The notes below the pieces were generated by a model that did no database searches, was not told where the DNA came from, and worked only from the letters and a program-made list of their open reading frames with translations. A stretch of 64,000 nucleotides of DNA from assembly GCF_052324685.1 (NCBI RefSeq), contig NC_135223.1, positions 18,669,822 through 18,733,821 on the forward strand, read 5' to 3'. The position numbers and the translations under genes were made by a program. Source of the stretch: Brachyhypopomus gauderio. Taxonomy: Eukaryota > Chordata > Actinopteri > Gymnotiformes > Hypopomidae. Below are positions 12,778-54,675 of this stretch, piece after piece. The stretch's first letter is position 1. Each line of letters begins with the position of its first letter.

Positions 12778-13089
12778 CTGCCTCCAAATCTTCATAAATA
12801 TTCCTCCAGCACCAATGAAGCAAGGTCCCATCTGGACAGGCTGTGTTTAGTGCACTACCCAGCACCACATCAAAGCACCGTGCAGCCCCTCCTGAAGAAT
12901 AGGAGGAAATCTGGAACAAAGTCCACTTCCTTCCACAGCTCCGCCGCACACAGGGTGAGTGGCACTTTGTTTTTCAGCTATGTAGAGAGTGACTGGGTGA
13001 TTCTGGGGTTGGGTATCGGGCATCCTCTCTACCTTTAATATGATTGCTGCATTTCCAATTGGCTTGACGTTGAAAGAATTTTGACTCTG

Positions 13090-14345
13090 GAAAACAAATA
13101 TGTGGGTGATTTTAATTAGTCATAAAATCTAATTAGATTTGTGTACAGTCAGAGGATTGTGAATTAGTTGTCAAAGACTTCTATGAAAAACTATGGCTAT
13201 GAAAATTTAAACACTCTACATAGGCTCTGAAAAACTTTGTCTTTCTGTTTAGCCTAATCATGCATCACACATTTAAAGGGTAAACTAACAATCCAACAAT
13301 TAATTAAAGAAAAAATGTCTTACAGTGACTGGCACCCCTGTATTTAGTACTTTGGGCTCCTTTTCTTTTCCAGAAGAGTGAGGTGGGAGAAAACATGTGA
13401 AGCGATCTAAGACCATCTCTCCATACAAAATCTCCCCAGACAATTCAGACTGCTTAGCCCTCACTTGTGGACCTTTCTGCTCTGCCCCTGAGGTTTTCAT
13501 TGAGACTGAGCTCAGGGGACTGGAATGGCCAATGCTGAAGCTTTATTTAGTTTTGAAGAGACTTGGAGGTGTGCTCTGGATCAGCTCGAATATACACCCA
13601 TGGCTTTGCCGTCTGACAGATTTTGATCTAAAATCTCTTGGTATTTAATGGAATCTAGAAACTACATGTATCCTAAAAGGATTCCCAGGTCTTTGGGAAA
13701 GAACTAGCCCTTCAACATCGTAGATTCACCACCTTGCTTCGCAGTGGAGATTAGGTTATTTTCTGAATTACCTTAGCTTTTTAATGCCAAACCTGCCACT
13801 GGTGTTTGTCAAAATGCTCTTTTTCTGTCTCATCTGACCAAAAAACCTATTTCTAAATCAAAGTTCCCATGTTTAGTGCACTTCAGCTGGTCACAATGAC
13901 CTGATGACAGCAGAAGCTTCTAGCAAGTCTTCCAAATAGGTTGTTGGCATGGAGATAGCATCTAATTGTAGTGTTGGAGACTTGGTGATCCCAGGATGTG
14001 AAAACTAAAACTGTCAAAATATGGTCCCTAGAGAAAGCCTTGCCTTCTGAAACATCCTCCTCCCTGTATGAGTGGGCATTATACACCTGTGTCCACTTCC
14101 AGTCAGTTTCATCACAGGTCTGGTTAGTTAGAACTTCATTATTTCCTTTATAGTAGAGATTTACTATATAGGTTTTTATAGTAGAGAAACCATTTTTATA
14201 GCAATTTCTTGATTTGCATAGGTCAACAACCCTATGTTGTTTCATTTTGTGCATATTCTGAACTACCACATGATGATGAATGACTAAAGGTGTTTGGCTT
14301 ACATGTCACTTCATATTTATAGGCTACCCCTGTGAAAGAAGTTAA
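13090..14345 (-). mobile_element. Decayed second Tc1-like transposon relic
   Basis: The stretch from AGATTTTGATCTAAAATCTC near 13618 through the Tc1-like N-terminal region near 14240-14275 follows the layout of a widespread fish Tc1-type element read on the minus strand. Landmarks are CACCACCTTGCTTCGCAGTG, CTCATCTGACCA and ATGATGAATGACTAAAGG. The minus-strand frame at 13883-14269 keeps only scraps of the transposase (VVQNMHKM, VVDLCK). No intact frame remains. Exact ends are not clear. Confidence 0.65.
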
Positions 14346-17300
14346 GAATGAGGCAGGTATGCTTAAAAAGGAGGTGAGATATGAATTTCTTACATTTGAT
14401 TGTGCTCATGAAAAATTCCATGGCTGCTAACAGTTGTGATCAAGAGTGCCAATACATCTGGAGAGCATTGCAGAAGTCCTTGCAGCAGAGATACTTGTAT
14501 TAATATACAGTGCTTATTTTCATTCTCTATGGGATATCAGAAAGTGGGGTGGACACCATTGGAGGCGCACTGTGTATTTGAAAGGTCTGAAGAGGCAGAA
14601 ATCCTTTCAGTGGGTTAGAATATGCATAATTAATAAGGTACCCAAAAGTTTAATTTCACCCTATACAAGGAATATGCAGGCAAAATCTCTAAAACAGAAA
14701 GCAGAAGACGGTTATAAGGTTCACTTCAGCATAAATACATGAAGAGAAAACAGGCTGACCTTCCATGTAATGTCAAATCTGCATCTCATATTGCTGTCTC
14801 AGATCCCCGCTAGTCTAATTCTTCTCCTGCTTGGTAAATCCCTTCATCCGAGCTTTTGTATTTCTGTAGTCTGCAAAGTCACTCTGATCCTAATCAGTAG
14901 TCTTAGCTGCTCCACTGGCTTTTTTAACAAGGATTTTTTCCTCTGTTTGCCCTGAGGATTAGCAGCTGGGGTTACGCAGCTACAACAAGCTTACACCTTA
15001 CAGCCAAAATCACAAAATCAGATGCATTTTAACTGGACAAAAAAGACAATTCTGTTTTTCTTTGTCCTCTGTTGAGTGTCATTGTTTAAATTGGTCATTT
15101 GTCCTTGGACGTGTATGTACATGATGCGGGATTTCCTCCATTAAAAACAAAAACACCAAAATAAAAACTTGGTTTTAGATTGATCAAACCATTTTTTTTG
15201 TGCTTTCAGGCATTGTTACTAAGGCTGTTGCTCATAGGTGCTCGCTATGAAGGTACTCAGTAATCAGTCTCTAATGGTTGTTTCAACATTAGCTATTTCA
15301 GCCTGCTAAAAAGGAAAGGGCTGACTAGAATGGCCATTGTTTGAAGTCATAAATTACAGGAAGGAGAATGGAACTGCAGTCTCTTTGGCACCCTGAGGCA
15401 CACACAAATGGTGTTGGTGTGCAAGTGCACATGTGCACATGCATGAGTAAGAGTGTGCATTAAACCACTAAACTGCTCACATGTAAAATTTTCAAACGTA
15501 GATATTTATTTGAATGCTGTAATGGAGCATGAGAATGCTAGTGGCTCATAGCATTCAGAGGAACATGTTGAGAGAATCTGCTCTGGTGTGACCTCCTTCT
15601 GTGCAAACCAACAGCTGGAGTAACATGTCCCGCACCAATCGGGCGTCTGTTCATATCTTCCACTTCTCCAGCGTCCCTGTCAGTGAAACACGTGTTTTGG
15701 CATGCTTGCAGATGTTTTGAAACCCCTGTTTATCAACTTTTCCCAGTTTAGTTTTGTCAGTTTGTCAAAAATGGGAACATCTCAAATATAAATATATATG
15801 GATATATATTTGTCATATGTCATATATGGATATGTCATATATGGATATATATGACAGGGTTTGTAAAATCTAGAACTGTGCCAAGATCAGTACTTTTACT
15901 TTAATAGAGTTTTTCATGGAGAGATCTGATTAGTGCTAAAACAGTGATGTGTGGAGTCGTACAGTTTAAACAGATGCATGTGGCTTTGATGAAGTTCCAC
16001 AATTTGAGGTTTGCTCTTGATTTTTTGTTCAATGCATTTTTCATCATTCTGTGACTGACTGTGCTCCACACTTGTTCGGGCGCCAGCTAATTATCTATTC
16101 TGCCCTAATAGCAGATGTGGTCTGCACTTTTGACTCATACATTTATTCATAAATTCTCAAAACATCCTCTAGTTCCCCATTTTTCAGAAAAATGTAATTA
16201 TCAGGAAGTTGTATCTTTTTTTTTCCTAATCCTGCTCTAATCAAGGCCTGTGCACATTCAGGTTGCCTTTTTTCCTCATCCTTTTGTATGCTGTGACATA
16301 GAGAGGCAGCTAAATCATCTCAACGGGGCCATATGACCTCTAACCCCAGCTAGCTATCACTAACGGTGACAAAGGACCACAGGATATAACCCATAATCCA
16401 GCAGTAGGATTTTGTGTGCAAGAAGAGTCCCACTGAGAGGAGAACAGGATCATTGCTCTACTCATCTCCCTCGCGCCCCCATCCACGTCTTTCACTCTGT
16501 CTTGTAACTGCACTTTAAACGGCTGCCAAGCAGGAATTAGATTTTTATTTGCGCTATTAGAGTGTGTAGGTTGGTGTGACGCAAACTGAAGCACACATAT
16601 AAATAAATAAATTAATTAAAAGGGTTTGTCAATATTATCACTCGAAACCTGCATTTCAAAATTAGTTCGACATTCAGGCCTTTTAGTGACTTTTGACAGT
16701 ATAAAGGCAGAAAAGCTAAATTTAACTCCAAGTTGGCTCTCATTTCTAAATGATCAGCATCAGTGGGTTTCCGAAGCCCTTTTTAAACCAGTGTTCATAT
16801 TCATTCTCAAGTGTTTATTTTTGAACATTTCTGCCTTCTGAACTTCTGAGGAGCTGTGAAATGTTTGTATGTTTTCCTTACACCTCACAAGTTCCCTCTG
16901 CAAGTATATTTTGGTCTCATTAAATATGCTTTGGCTCCCAGATGGGCTGGTGGGCAAGCACTGCGCTTTGCAAGCAGGCTGGCAGACGCCCAGGCCAGCG
17001 CGAGGGCATGGCCTTCTGGGCACTGCAAACACGCTCACCTAGGTGAGAGCTTCCACCACTGAAGGTACATTTTGTATAGGCCAGCATCACTGAGATTCTT
17101 CTCACGCAACTGGGGTACAGACACGGATGAGTCAATAGAGGATGAACTATAAGATACAATTTTGGACACATGCCACCACAGGATACAGGTAGTTAATGTG
17201 CTATCATATAACATGTTGTGTAGTAGTAAGGTATAAAAAAAAGACAAAATAAAGGAGGCAAACTTGTAATTAATGAATCTTGAGTCATTTTGAACCCTCT

Positions 17301-18120
17301 TCCATGTTCAACCAATACTGGCCAATAGTGTTTTTTTGTTTGTTTGTTTTTTTTTAACAGTGGCCCAGTTCAATATGAACACCTCACTGTAAATTATACT
17401 TGCCCTATCTATTGAATGTAACTGGTGGATGTATTTGGCTCCGGGCTAACAATGTCTACAGTATGAGCGAGACAAGAACATAAATCAAAGATCATTTAGA
17501 AATGTGGAGAAGGTGGTTGAGGTGTGAGGAAATTTCTCACCCAGTGACAGTTTTTTTCTCTTCACACTTGAATTGTTTTTCACAGTTTTTAATCTCTGCA
17601 AATAAACAACTAATCATTCTAGAGCAAATGTGAAGAAAAGAACTTTGATATAAATTAAATATGAGGCCGGCACACTATAACTTAACGTGCTCATATAGTT
17701 AATTTGATATTAATGAAAGAACAGCACTTGCAATTATTCAAGTACAAAGGGGAAACGATAGATTTATAACACCTTAACTGTGCTGTATAATATTTGATAA
17801 GTTGACATATTTAATAACCACCCTGGAGCTATACGCTATTGTCCCTTTCACGTGGTTTGCGCTTTTTTCTTTTTTGAAAGTCTCAATTAACCTGCTGATA
17901 ACAGTGACTCATCTGCTAACATGTACCTTCCCGCAGTTACTGAACCTAAGACCCTGGGAAATGCATATATGAGTCTCAGTGGTCTGACTAAAGGCAGTTG
18001 GATCATATCGTGACTGCGCTCTTGGTAAATGGTGAAGTAGGAGGCTGTGACTCGCACAGAAGACACACGCGTTTGATGGGGCGTAAATAGGCAGTTATTC
18101 TGCTCATACAGACGGGGGCT
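14346..18120. other. Spacer upstream of apcdd1
   Basis: No exon recognised. An AT-rich set of imperfect direct repeats (GTCATATATGGATAT units) lies at about 15780-15860. Short open frames at 16340-17250 on both strands have no family signature. The stretch closest to apcdd1 could hold enhancers, which cannot be judged from one sequence. Confidence 0.5.
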
Positions 18121-18444
18121 CATCTCTCTTCAGCTCTGAGGAACGAACACTCACCTCAGAAGTTTGATTCTCTGCTAGGACCAAGTCACGTTTCTGGGGG
18201 GATGCATGGGCGAAGGACAGACCATTCATTGTCCCATACACGGATATGGTATCTTGCGCTGTCCTTTTTATTTAATAGGTCCGACCTAAGAAAATCGTTT
18301 TAGGGGGAAATCTGTCAAATGAGCAACTTTGATTCTCGCGATCGCTTACGCCCATACTGAACGGAACCGGTCCAGAAACGTCGCGTACGCTTGTCATTTT
18401 GCCGAAACTTTGGTTTGGCGTTGCTTTTTAAAGACGTTGGAACG
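18121..18444 (+). promoter_or_regulatory. apcdd1 promoter region with a TCF/LEF-type site
   Basis: The 300 nt before the apcdd1 start codon are richer in CpG than the flanks (TCTCGCGATCGC, GTCGCGTACGC). A CTTTGAT motif at 18327-18333 matches the TCF/LEF core CTTTGWW, about 112 nt before the ATG. APCDD1 is known as a direct Wnt/beta-catenin target in mammals, so the site is plausible, but the motif is short and can occur by chance. No TATA box is evident. Confidence 0.4.
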
Positions 18445-23389
<4,945 letters not shown>

Positions 23390-24235
23390 GATGTGATGAG
23401 GGAGTGTTTCAATATGGTGCACGTTGTACCTCGTGATACTGATCTGGAATCATTCCTCACATTTGCTCATTATCATGGGAATAGCTGGAGTTCTCACCCT
23501 ACATAAAGTTCCTGAACATTTTTCATTGGAATGTGAACTTATTGTCAAGGATTTTGTGGAAGTATTTCAGCAACATGGAACATTTATGTTGTGGAATTTG
23601 TGGTATTTTACAGAAATACAGGCAGCTTGTGACCATTTCTGTTAGGTGCTGTACATGAGCAAAATAGATGATGCACATTTAAGCACTCAGATATCTGTAG
23701 GAAAGTTATGCATGATGATTAGACTGGACAGACACCTGTACTCATTTCACCAAGAGAATCAACTCCAAATTCCCATCACAATGCACAATGGTGTCCATAC
23801 ATGCCACACGAACGCTGAAATGAGAATGTTAGAGGTTTTTATTTCATTTTCATATTTCCTCAGTGTTAAATACCATAGGACAGGACTGTAAGTGGTGATC
23901 TTTATTCAGTCAATAGTTGCCTCACAAACAAGTATATAATTTGCATAAAGAAAATGCTAGTAAGACGTGACATAACTAAGACGTGTGTATTTGTGTCAGG
24001 TGACAATAGGAGAACATAATGCATATGGAAGGAGGCACATTTTCCCGGCTAATTTCTTCACATTCACAAAATTAAAATTTTAAAGATTAATTTCACTGTC
24101 AAGAGGCCATCCAGCAATATGTAGCAAAATCTTTTTTTTTTGAGTTTTCTGTTTTCTTAAAAGGGTTAAAATAACATACAAGACAATAACATTCCAACAC
24201 TTATTAAAACCACAGAGAGAAAGAGAACAATTAAT
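23390..24235. other. Convergent 3' UTRs of apcdd1 and vapa
   Basis: This 3'-to-3' interval carries the apcdd1 3' UTR from the left. A possible apcdd1 polyadenylation hexamer (ATTAAA) lies near 24074. No other gene is visible; short frames at 23424-23891 follow the stop codon and look non-coding. Confidence 0.5.
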
Positions 24236-24245
24236 TTTATTTATT
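24236..24245 (-). terminator. vapa polyadenylation signal(s)
   Basis: On the minus strand two overlapping AATAAA hexamers occur about 370 nt after the vapa stop codon. They are the best candidate 3' end signals. Confidence 0.55.
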
Positions 24246-24612
24246 CATCATAGATTTCTTTTTCAATTGCCATCAAGGTCTGTACACAGTGCCTCAATCT
24301 GACTGTGACTGATGTTTGGATACATGTACAGCTTGTTCTATCCCCAGAAAAGAAATACCCCTCACCACAAGGAGAAAAGAAACACACAGAAAAAGAGGAG
24401 ACGTTCTTCTCATATCTGAGTGTACGTGTACTAATTGTGTGAGATTGCAAAAAGGCGAGGCCTGTTTGAACGATTCTGTACACAGACGCATTTTATCCCG
24501 CCGCCTTAGGCCACACTAGCACTGATGCGACGCTGAACGACAAGAACACACGCTTCGTCCCTCAGGACCCAGAGAGACCGAGAGGAGCTGAGGCGAAAGA
24601 GACGCATTTATC

Positions 24613-30655
<6,043 letters not shown>

Positions 30656-31479
30656 GTCTGCCGCCGAGCAGTAAAGATTCCCGTGCCAAAAGCCGGCGTG
30701 GATGCAGCTAGTTGGCTAACTGAGTGTTCACCTAATCGGCACTGAATCCCACTGAGTCACACAGACGCCGAGCACGAGCACGCGAGTACGACACCGGCGG
30801 CGCGCATTACCCTGCGCGTCATCGCCAGTTTCGTGAACAAACTTTTCTCTTTAATTTTTATTGAAAAAGAAACAAGGCACCGATAAAAAATAGCTCACCG
30901 TAAATAACAGATTTAAATGCAATATAAGCGTAAGTCTAATGTAAATATGACTACCAATGTTTCCATAGAACATTGCACTCATAATTGCTCTGAATTGTTT
31001 TAAGCATTGCACATTTAAGATGTTTTGTTTGCAGTAAATTGAGTTTCTTGTACATAGTAGGTGCAACCATATATTGTCTATGGGTGCAACCCGTATTGGT
31101 ATTTGTTTTACTTCTATTTTATGTCATTCTTTCGTTTCTATCTTATATGTAAGATAGATCTTATTGTATTGTTTGCCATATCCTGAACTGTGCTGCTGTA
31201 ACACGTTTTGCTCAACAGGAATTAAGTACCGGTATTTCTTATTCTGAATATGTATAAATTAAAACTAGATAGAGATGTGACTTAATCAGTTCATTTCCGA
31301 CCTGAGCCCGTAGGTGGCGTAAAACAAAAAAAATCTTTACAGGGTGGGATGCAACCGAAACGAGTTCATCTTATTGTAAAAGGTTGTTTATGTCGTGCCG
31401 TGTATATTTAACTCTTCGATGCCGTTATTTACAAAAAAAAACCGAAATATTTATTCATGTCGGGATTGAGTTTCTGAAT

Positions 31480-31705
31480 TACGCACAACCGGTTGACAGT
31501 TAGTTTTTTCTACCGCGCATGCCCGCGGTGCCTGTACTACAGCAGCGCTACTGTGGGCCGACTGTACGCGGTACCGCTGCGTGAACCAGCCTCGGTAGCG
31601 GCACGGCTACACGGCTAGCCCCGTCGGCTAACCCGCCTTCTCTTTCCGCCCTCCGGTCTTTGCCTCATCGGCACGGACCACTTTTAAATGTAGGACCAGG
31701 ACAAG
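31480..31705 (+). promoter_or_regulatory. ppp4r1 promoter and 5' leader
   Basis: A CpG-rich, TATA-less stretch (TACCGCGCATGCCCGCGG, GTACGCGGTACCGC) ends in the ppp4r1 start codon. The start codon itself lies in AAGATGGCGGG at 31704-31713, a YY1-type motif. An ATGTAG start-stop pair occurs at 31688-31693 in the probable leader. Confidence 0.55.
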
Positions 31706-43710
<12,005 letters not shown>

Positions 43711-44053
43711 GTGTACACACACAATACCAGCAGCAGCTTCATGCTGGATATGCTGGAGTGATCGAGGGGCTTGGGCTGGACTCTACCAAGGGCACAAAAA
43801 CTGCCACACATCTGCTCGGGCAACAGCTTCAACCAACACTCGTTCCCCTGAGGGCGGCTCACTACAGTAGTCTGTTTTTGTGCTTTCTTTTTTGCCACAG
43901 AAGCCTTAAAAGTGTCTTCCTTAAAACCAGAGAATACTTGAATATCTGGAGGTGTCAGAATACCAACAAGCTACAACAAAGCAGTCACAATGTCAACATA
44001 TCTGAAATCCAGGCAGTGGGTGATCATGATCTTCCTTCATCCATCCATCCATC

Positions 44054-44170
<117 letters not shown>

Positions 44171-44738
44171 TGATGGACCTTCTTCGTTTGTCTCTTCACA
44201 GTAGCAGGAAGCCACAAAAATCACATTAGCAGGAAAGACTGTAGCGCCAAGTGTTTGTATCATTTGATCTTTTTCTTTCTTGTTTTGATACTGGACTGGG
44301 GTGAGCTACTTATATGCTGCAGATATATTCAAAGATGAGAGTGAGAGACCACCGCAGTCTTCCCTCTGAGACCAGACTGGGAGCTGGCGGGTGATGGAGC
44401 ACGGTCTTCTTCTCAAGGGCTCATGGCGCCAGTTTTAAAGTCTAGTGCAGCACATTGTTGTACCTGTGGGATGGAGGCCTCCCCTGGCATGCAGGGGTCC
44501 ATGTCCAGAAAAAAGGACTATTGTATTTTTTAAACCAAAACCATGAGCGGTCCATTTTGCAGAGTGTATGGAAATTCAGTGTGATTCTCATACACATAAG
44601 CCCTGCAATGTTTTAACACAAATATTAAATGCTTCACCGTGACCCATGCATCACTTGTACTGTACATATCGTTATTTTTTTTTCCCATTTTGATCAGTGA
44701 TCATATAGAAATGTGATATAATGTTCTAACCTGTCCAA

Positions 44739-44744
44739 AATAAA
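44739..44744 (+). terminator. ppp4r1: ppp4r1 polyadenylation signal
   Basis: AATAAA about 1.03 kb after the stop codon, followed by a GT/T-rich stretch near 44760-44785. Confidence 0.65.
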
Positions 44745-44765
44745 AGTTCAGATACAGTTGCTGAT

Positions 44766-46071
44766 TTAGGCTGGTCCTTTTTCACTTAGTATTTGCAGAT
44801 GCTGAAAAAGAATCTGGATGTAAAGGCTTATTTGTTATAAAATAATAATGCATACGTTTGGAGGGGGGGGGGGTGGCTTTTTTTTTATGGGTGCATGCTA
44901 AAACTGGAACTGTTATGTTCTTGAACTTTACCTTTGTAATTTTAAAAGTAAAACTCCAATGTGCAAGAAAAGGGACTTGCACCTCCATGGGAACTGTAGA
45001 GGGCACCATGTAATGGGTGTCTAGGTAAGGTCTGAGCGCACATGGGATGAAGCAAAGAAACGGTTCCTACTTGGTTTTGTTTTCCTACTTGCCTCCGTTG
45101 GACATCTCCATTGGCCTCTTGATGTACAGGTGCTCCCTTGTGCCTCTTCAGTAAGGACAGCTATTTCTAATACAAACATTAGCCTATTTAAGGTGGCTGG
45201 CAAACTCACCAATACGATCTTTTGTATCCTGTCTAGCAGTGATGCCATGTCAAGCCCCCACCTGTTTCATGCCAAGGCTGGGTGGGCATGTGACTGCACT
45301 CATTTTACCCCCAGGGGAGAAAGACTCCTTTGTGTGACTCTGAATGCTCTGTAGAAGGAGGAGCTTACAACAACTACTTCATCTTCTCCCAAACAGGCCA
45401 GCCATGGGTTATGTGACCCAAAATCCAGCATTAATCATTTAAGTAATTAGTTCGGCTGATCACATTTTTTTCGTTCTATATTTAGGGGGAGCTGGGTTAA
45501 CTAGAGCACCTGCTTGTTGAGACTAGCTAAACATGGCGGATGGCTGACTAGATATATGCATACTTGTGTGTGGGGGTAGATGGCTGGTAAAAACTATTCC
45601 AATAATAATATAATTTAGAATTATAAATAGTAATGGATGTCTTGGTGAGGATTTAGATTTTGTTCTACAGTAATCCGTCATCTCCATCACAGCAGGAGGA
45701 AAGCTATGCTGTAAGAAGTGCACTCTAATCCAATTTGGTAAATAGCAACCTTGATTTACATAAAGAGTCATTGTAAAAGTGGTGGAAGGATAGTCATTGG
45801 CATATTAGTTCGAACTAACCCTAAAGTCTCATACACATACAACTGGCCTACAGTCATACAGCAGCACAGGAGCTGTAAGTTTTCTGCTTTTTTCTGTCTT
45901 TTGTCAACTAAAACTATTAGAAACAGCACTGCTACACAGATGCTATATGCGTATGGCTGATGTACTCATGGTCTGTCATCCAAAAGTACACTACTACATT
46001 AAATTAGAATTAACATGACATACATTTGTGAAACTATCCGTATGGTAGTCATTCTTACACGATTAAAAGCA
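44766..46071. other. Spacer between ppp4r1 and twsg1
   Basis: Convergent intergenic stretch. It has a poly(G) run at about 44862-44872 and no recognisable exon. A minus-strand AATAAA at 46072-46077 probably ends the twsg1 transcript. Confidence 0.55.
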
Positions 46072-46342
46072 TTTATTTGACATAGCAGGTAGTACCATTT
46101 TTGAAAAGAGCAACTAGCTATGCAAGATCTACATTCAAGAAAAGCATTTTAAAAAGGACAATCAATATCTCTGTCAAACTATTAAAACAGAGTAAACGTT
46201 TAACACAAGGTGAGTAAAACAAAACAGGGCTTTACATGATTGAAGCATCTTTTTCCATAGCTCAATCTACGACTGCAGTCCCGTCATGGTGCCCTCTACT
46301 GGCACAAGTGTTGCCACACAGATCAATCTGAACGGTCCATGT

Positions 46343-51505
<5,163 letters not shown>

Positions 51506-53230
51506 CCCGCCACGGCCAAATCTCACCCAACCTGGACGAACCGAGAGAGAAAATCAGACGTTTCTGGAAGAACTTCCAATATTCATGCAATTGGTAGCAC
51601 ATCGTTGAGCAAACGATCAACACAAAATGAGATTTTGGTGCCTCGCAGTTAGTGTTGGAGTAGACCACAACATCTAACGGCTCATCAACCAAACCGGGTC
51701 GGAACTTTTCATCTCGTCCTTCTCAGACCGTTGAAGATAATGCTGCGAGTTCATCTGGACTATCAATTTACAGTGAAAGTATGATTATGTTAACTTAGTA
51801 GACGTGTCGCCCCTCGGAACCTCGAGCAAAATGAACGACGTGATCCAATCGCAATAATTCGTTCCTCATGTGGGAGCCTTCGGTACCAGCACAGTGGAAT
51901 TAGCCTGGTCATTTGAGGATTTTAGCTTTAGAAATAGAAACAATGTTATCACTTCTTTTGAAATACCGTTCAGGTCATGGTTAGGGTCTTTCCCCCCGTG
52001 TTTTCGAGGCAGAGATGAAATACCACTAACGTATCTTCATTTGTATAAAAAACGCAAAAAAGAAAACTCCCTTGTTCTCTATAGTTAAAAAAGTGGTCAA
52101 CACACACGAAAAAAACAACAAAATTAAAACACTGCCACAATCTTACCGTTTCCAGATAAAAACTCTATCGGTTTTTTCAAAAGGTTGTGTTTTATCCTCG
52201 TTTAGTTGAACTTTGTTGTAATTAAGACATGTTGTATTTCGATGGCGTGATTCCCCCTCTCCTCTACACAAAGCGAGACAGGAGTAGCCAGGCGTCTTAA
52301 AGATACAGGCACCAGATAACTACAGGTGAGCTCATACGCCCATCCCTCCCCTAATAAACTTGGTATAAAACAGATCTAGACTGCATTTTATTTCTTAGTG
52401 GCCATTGTGTTAAATAATAGACAGACAGGTAAACGTAGTGGGTGCTTTTCTGAAGAAGAGAAAAAAAAGACTGAGATCACGATGACTAACCTATTGGGTG
52501 TTTTTTTTCTTCCTAAGACAAAGAGACATTGTTATAATGCTTCATGTATCAGATAAAGGTGGCATGGTGTTAGAAGGTGAATTTCACTACAGTCTTCAAG
52601 AAGCACTGGTTCTGCTAGAATGTTATTAGTTGCAATACCAGCTTTGCTTATGTATCTTGCATTTGTAGTGGTCTGTATGGGATGGAAAGTGGTTTTCTCT
52701 GCAGGCTTCTTACAGGAGGATAAGGATGAGTGAGAACTCCCAGTGGATCAAAGGTTTTCTATAGTCATCCTAGATGTGTGTTTCATCCCAGATGTGTGTG
52801 TTATAGCAACACAGTATTAGGTTGGATTTAGTCATATATTATTTATATTATTAAAACACAATAGATTCTTAAAGACCCAGGGAATCCAAATATGTTTTTT
52901 TTTCTAATTACGGTAATGCTGTTGTACTGGACAGAAAATTAATAGTGTTCCAGAGTCCAGTAGGAGACACTTTTTAAACCAGAATATCAGCCTTTCCAAT
53001 TACAAAAGTTTGGTCCTTATGTTGTGTAAAGCTTTTTCAAAAAACAGAAAAGATGGCTGACATTCAAAGGAAAAAAGGAATGCAACAATATCTGAAAAAG
53101 AGAAATGGTTTGGTGATAAAGAGAAAGAGAAATGGTTTGATGATAAACACTAATATTATTATAATAATATAAGAAAAATAATTGTATGGTCTTCCAGTAA
53201 AAGCCCAAATCATATCTACTTATCAGATCA
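51506..53230. other. twsg1 upstream region and spacer
   Basis: Contains the presumed twsg1 5' UTR and promoter on the minus strand (CpG-containing stretch near 51460-51720 and 51820-51890). Beyond that I see no exon. A short imperfect direct repeat (AGAGAAATGGTTTGRTGATAAA, twice) lies at about 53100-53148. Confidence 0.5.
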
Positions 53231-53234
53231 TATC

Positions 53235-53425
53235 TACAGTCTACACACCCTAAACAAACATATTCATCATCTGCAAGTATTCACCTGCTATGTAGATTTC
53301 AAGAAAACATTTGATAGTATTTCTCATGAGGGGTTATATTACTCACTCCTACAGGATGAAGTTGGGGTAAAGTGTATGAGATCATCAATGTATTCAGCGC
53401 TGTAAGAATTGGTCACAAACATTTC
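53235..53425 (+). mobile_element. Non-LTR reverse transcriptase fragment
   Basis: The reading frame from about 53271 gives VFTCYVDFKKTFDSISHEGL and then LLQDEVGVKCMRSSMYS. This matches reverse transcriptase motif A of fish LINEs (FVDFKKAFDS...HEGL), including its catalytic Asp. It is about 60 codons long, with no other domains next to it. Confidence 0.7.
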
Positions 53426-54675
53426 ACAGACAGATTTAAACAGCAGATCCTAAATTCTGAAACATTTTCAGAATCAGAAACGGATCATTCTGGGAGAGGG
53501 AGACACAGCTGCCATCGCTGCACAGGGTGTGTCGGCATGTCACAGCCTGAAAGTGAGTAACACACATCTCAACATATCTCGCCATGCACTGTATTTACAG
53601 TCACAACAACAGTTACAGCTGCCATCCTTTTTCTTAACTGTGTGTATGTATGTGTGTGTGTGTGTGTGTGTGTGTATACCTTTTGTATATATGTATTATA
53701 TCCTTTTGCATATTGTATTATATCCTTTTGCATATTTGCCAAATCTTCTATTTTAGTTTCAACCTCAATATTTATTCACATTTGCTGTCACTTCATTTGA
53801 AATGATCTAGGCTTTTATTTATTTATTTTTTGCTGTTTTCTTATTATTGTTGAAGTACTTAGGTGATTATGGTCATGCCAATGATCTCATGCCACTCATT
53901 ATAGTCATGCCAATGAAACTACCAAGAAATCCAGTTTTTTATATAACACATGCATGAAAGGGTTCGTTAGCTAAATTAAATTGCATTTTATCTACTATGT
54001 TTTGAAGACAAATATCTCATCTATGTTCAGCCTCTGTACATGTACACTTGAGTAGATATTATTCACAGCTACTTTTGACAGATGGTGTTATTCACAGATA
54101 CACATATGACATGAGGAGAACAGTATGTTTGCTCCCTGGGAAATCAACCCACAACCAAGAACCATGCTTGACCAGGTGAGCTACACAAGCTTATTTCACT
54201 GCATGTCTGTAAAAGACTCCGTGGTGCATTGCTGGGCACTGGGCAGGTGTGCTGTAGCCCTGTAGCTCTCCCCTGAGCAGACACTGGCACACCTGGGCTA
54301 CCAGCACTACCACTCTACTATACTAGAACTCTGATAGACACAGAACTATCTACCAGAACACAATTAAGTAAATTCTTGAGCCTTACATATACTATGGCTA
54401 AACAGATTTGTTTTTTAGAGACTACAGGACATATGGTAAAAAGGCATTTCCCATGCTCATACAGACTGAAACAGTGATAATCAAAATCCAGATATTATTC
54501 ATATTTGCCAGCATAGCAGAATGTCCAAATTCTTCTAGCGTGGATGGATTAACAGCTGCACTGATATTTCCAACTGTGCCTGACAGAATCTTTTCCCATG
54601 TACATCAATACTGTTAACAGTTTATCACAATCTATGGAAAACGGAAGTGTTATCCATCTGGTTGTTTGCTTTTGT
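53426..54675. other. Spacer upstream of the ependymin cluster
   Basis: AT-rich sequence with a (GT)n run near 53650-53675 and no recognised exon. Two AT-rich imperfect repeats (TATATCCTTTTGCATAT, twice) lie at 53696-53740. Confidence 0.5.
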
